64,000 nucleotides of DNA. Source: Algoriphagus iocasae (GTDB lineage: Bacteria; Bacteroidota; Bacteroidia; Cytophagales; Cyclobacteriaceae). This document shows positions 63,284-64,000 of this stretch, piece after piece. Every line of letters starts with the position of its first letter. Position 1 is the first letter of the stretch. The position numbers were made by a program, and so were the translations under genes. Under the pieces are notes generated by a model. It ran no database searches. It was not told the DNA's origin and saw only the letters and a program-made list of their open reading frames with translations. Location: NCBI RefSeq assembly GCF_014206875.1, contig NZ_JACIJO010000002.1:310001-374000 (forward strand), written 5' to 3'.

Positions 63284-64000
63284 TTATACTTCATCAAACT
63301 TTCTATATATCAACAGCAGGAACTCCTGAACTGGCTCTGTTTCAGTTTCCCAGTTTAATTCATTTACATATCTGGCATTAACCAAATTGATAGCTTCATT
63401 AAAGCTATTGCACTCATCAATCGATTTTAAGGCATGAGTCAGCAAATCGGAGTTACCATCAAATAATTCCTTTGTAAACATAAAGCGTTGGTTTATTGCC
63501 AAACTTTCTGACAATTCCCCAATTACTCCGCGCATCCCTTTGTAGGATTCTGAAGCAAATCTAGATTTTAAAGCCTGTGGATTTATTCCTTTACCATTTG
63601 CAGATGGCGCAACCGGCTCAGGAGTAGGCGAATGAATTTTGATTTCTTCCGGTTCTACTTTTTTCTCTTCAAATGTATGAGCTGCAGGCTCATTCTCTTC
63701 CATCTGATCAAAAAATGAAGTTTCTGACTCTTCTACTTTTTTGACGGGCTCAGAATAAGAGATCGCAGGTTCTGCCTTTTCAAAATAATGATCCAGATCA
63801 AACACCTTAACATCTCCAAAAGTCGCAAGCAACAAATTCTCTGACTCAAGAGAATCTTTCACCACCTGATAATTAGCGCTGATTGCCCGCTGATATTCTC
63901 CTTTATCCAAGCCAAAACCGGCTTTATCGATCAAGAAAGTAACAGCCCGGTCATGCCATTTATAATATTTTTTATTCTCCTTCAGATAATCATTTACTTT
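63284..64000 (-). CDS. Protein of unknown function, C-terminal part (partial)
   Basis: The frame is open to the window edge, so the start is missing; at least 238 residues are seen. A middle acidic, Pro/Glu-rich linker (about 95 residues, with KKVEPEEIKIHSPTPEP) joins an N-terminal piece to a C-terminal ~90-residue helical block: GELSESLAINQRFMFTKELFDG, HALKSIDECNSFNEAINLVN and VQEFLLLIYRKF. I have the impression of seeing this closing block in many Bacteroidota proteins, but I know no name or function for it. Confidence 0.75.
   Translation of the reverse strand, partial: KVNDYLKENKKYYKWHDRAVTFLIDKAGFGLDKGEYQRAISANYQVVKDSLESENLLLATFGDVKVFDLDHYFEKAEPAISYSEPVKKVEESETSFFDQMEENEPAAHTFEEKKVEPEEIKIHSPTPEPVAPSANGKGINPQALKSRFASESYKGMRGVIGELSESLAINQRFMFTKELFDGNSDLLTHALKSIDECNSFNEAINLVNARYVNELNWETETEPVQEFLLLIYRKFDEV

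Overview
The window looks like a chromosomal segment of a Bacteroidota bacterium, most likely a member of the Cytophagales close to Algoriphagus or Cyclobacteriaceae. This is inferred from gene content and order, not from a database search. Supporting signs are promoters of the TAnnTTTG type with a TTG/TTTG element upstream, several TTG starts, no clear Shine-Dalgarno sites, moderate-to-low GC, a NusB with a large insert, an AccD without its zinc ribbon, DUF6089 and DUF6952 proteins, and the order nadK - DUF6089 - uppS - bamA - ompH - ompH. Coding density is high. I see no rRNA, no credible tRNA, no CRISPR array, no insertion sequence and no phage genes.

Layout. 1-1900: the start of a divergent exported protein, hemW and a DUF721 (DciA-like) gene. 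2009-4840: a partner-switching module (SpoIIE-type phosphatase, STAS protein, RsbW-like kinase). 4926-8349: two periplasmic parvulin-type foldases. 8389-10585: a small charged protein and an ABC exporter on the minus strand. 10730-16809: a leucine-dehydrogenase-like gene, then nusB, YtxH, DUF1573, yajC, YbbR, coaE and a bestrophin. 16810-22008: accessory genes, including an NTF2-like protein, a HipA-like kinase paired with DUF3037, a family 8 polysaccharide lyase and an esterase. 22142-25688: an antioxidant operon (peroxiredoxin, thioredoxin, DUF6952), serS and a lipoprotein. 25764-35519: a 2OG-Fe(II) oxygenase, chromate transporter, CBS protein, nadK and the outer-membrane biogenesis block (DUF6089, uppS, bamA, two ompH/skp), then a thioredoxin. 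35588-44949: a GH127-type glycosidase, an rRNA pseudouridine synthase, a four-gene minus-strand run (arginase-fold protein, cytochrome b5-like protein, amino-sugar kinase, murQ), nqrF and accD. 45178-51436: cstA, a vanadium-haloperoxidase-like lipoprotein flanked by two outer-membrane barrel proteins, and small unknowns. 51493-56190: the rimP-nusA-infB operon. 56515-61974: the rod-shape operon mreB-mreC-mreD-mrdA-rodA. 61976-63134: a PycTM-like (DUF5706) membrane protein with an HD phosphohydrolase. 63284-64000: the end of a protein of unknown function.

Most of the window is housekeeping: envelope assembly (uppS, bamA, skp, parvulins, yajC, mre/rod), cofactors (coaE, nadK, hemW) and translation or transcription (serS, nusA, nusB, infB, rimP). 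The most interesting candidate is the pair at 61976-63134. A stand-alone membrane protein of the Pycsar-effector family sits 16 nt from an HD phosphohydrolase, with no cyclase in view. Next come the HipA-like/DUF3037 pair, the arginase-fold protein that appears to have lost exactly one of its two metal sites, and the haloperoxidase/barrel cluster. All functions are assigned by reading sequence motifs; no alignment or database search was run.
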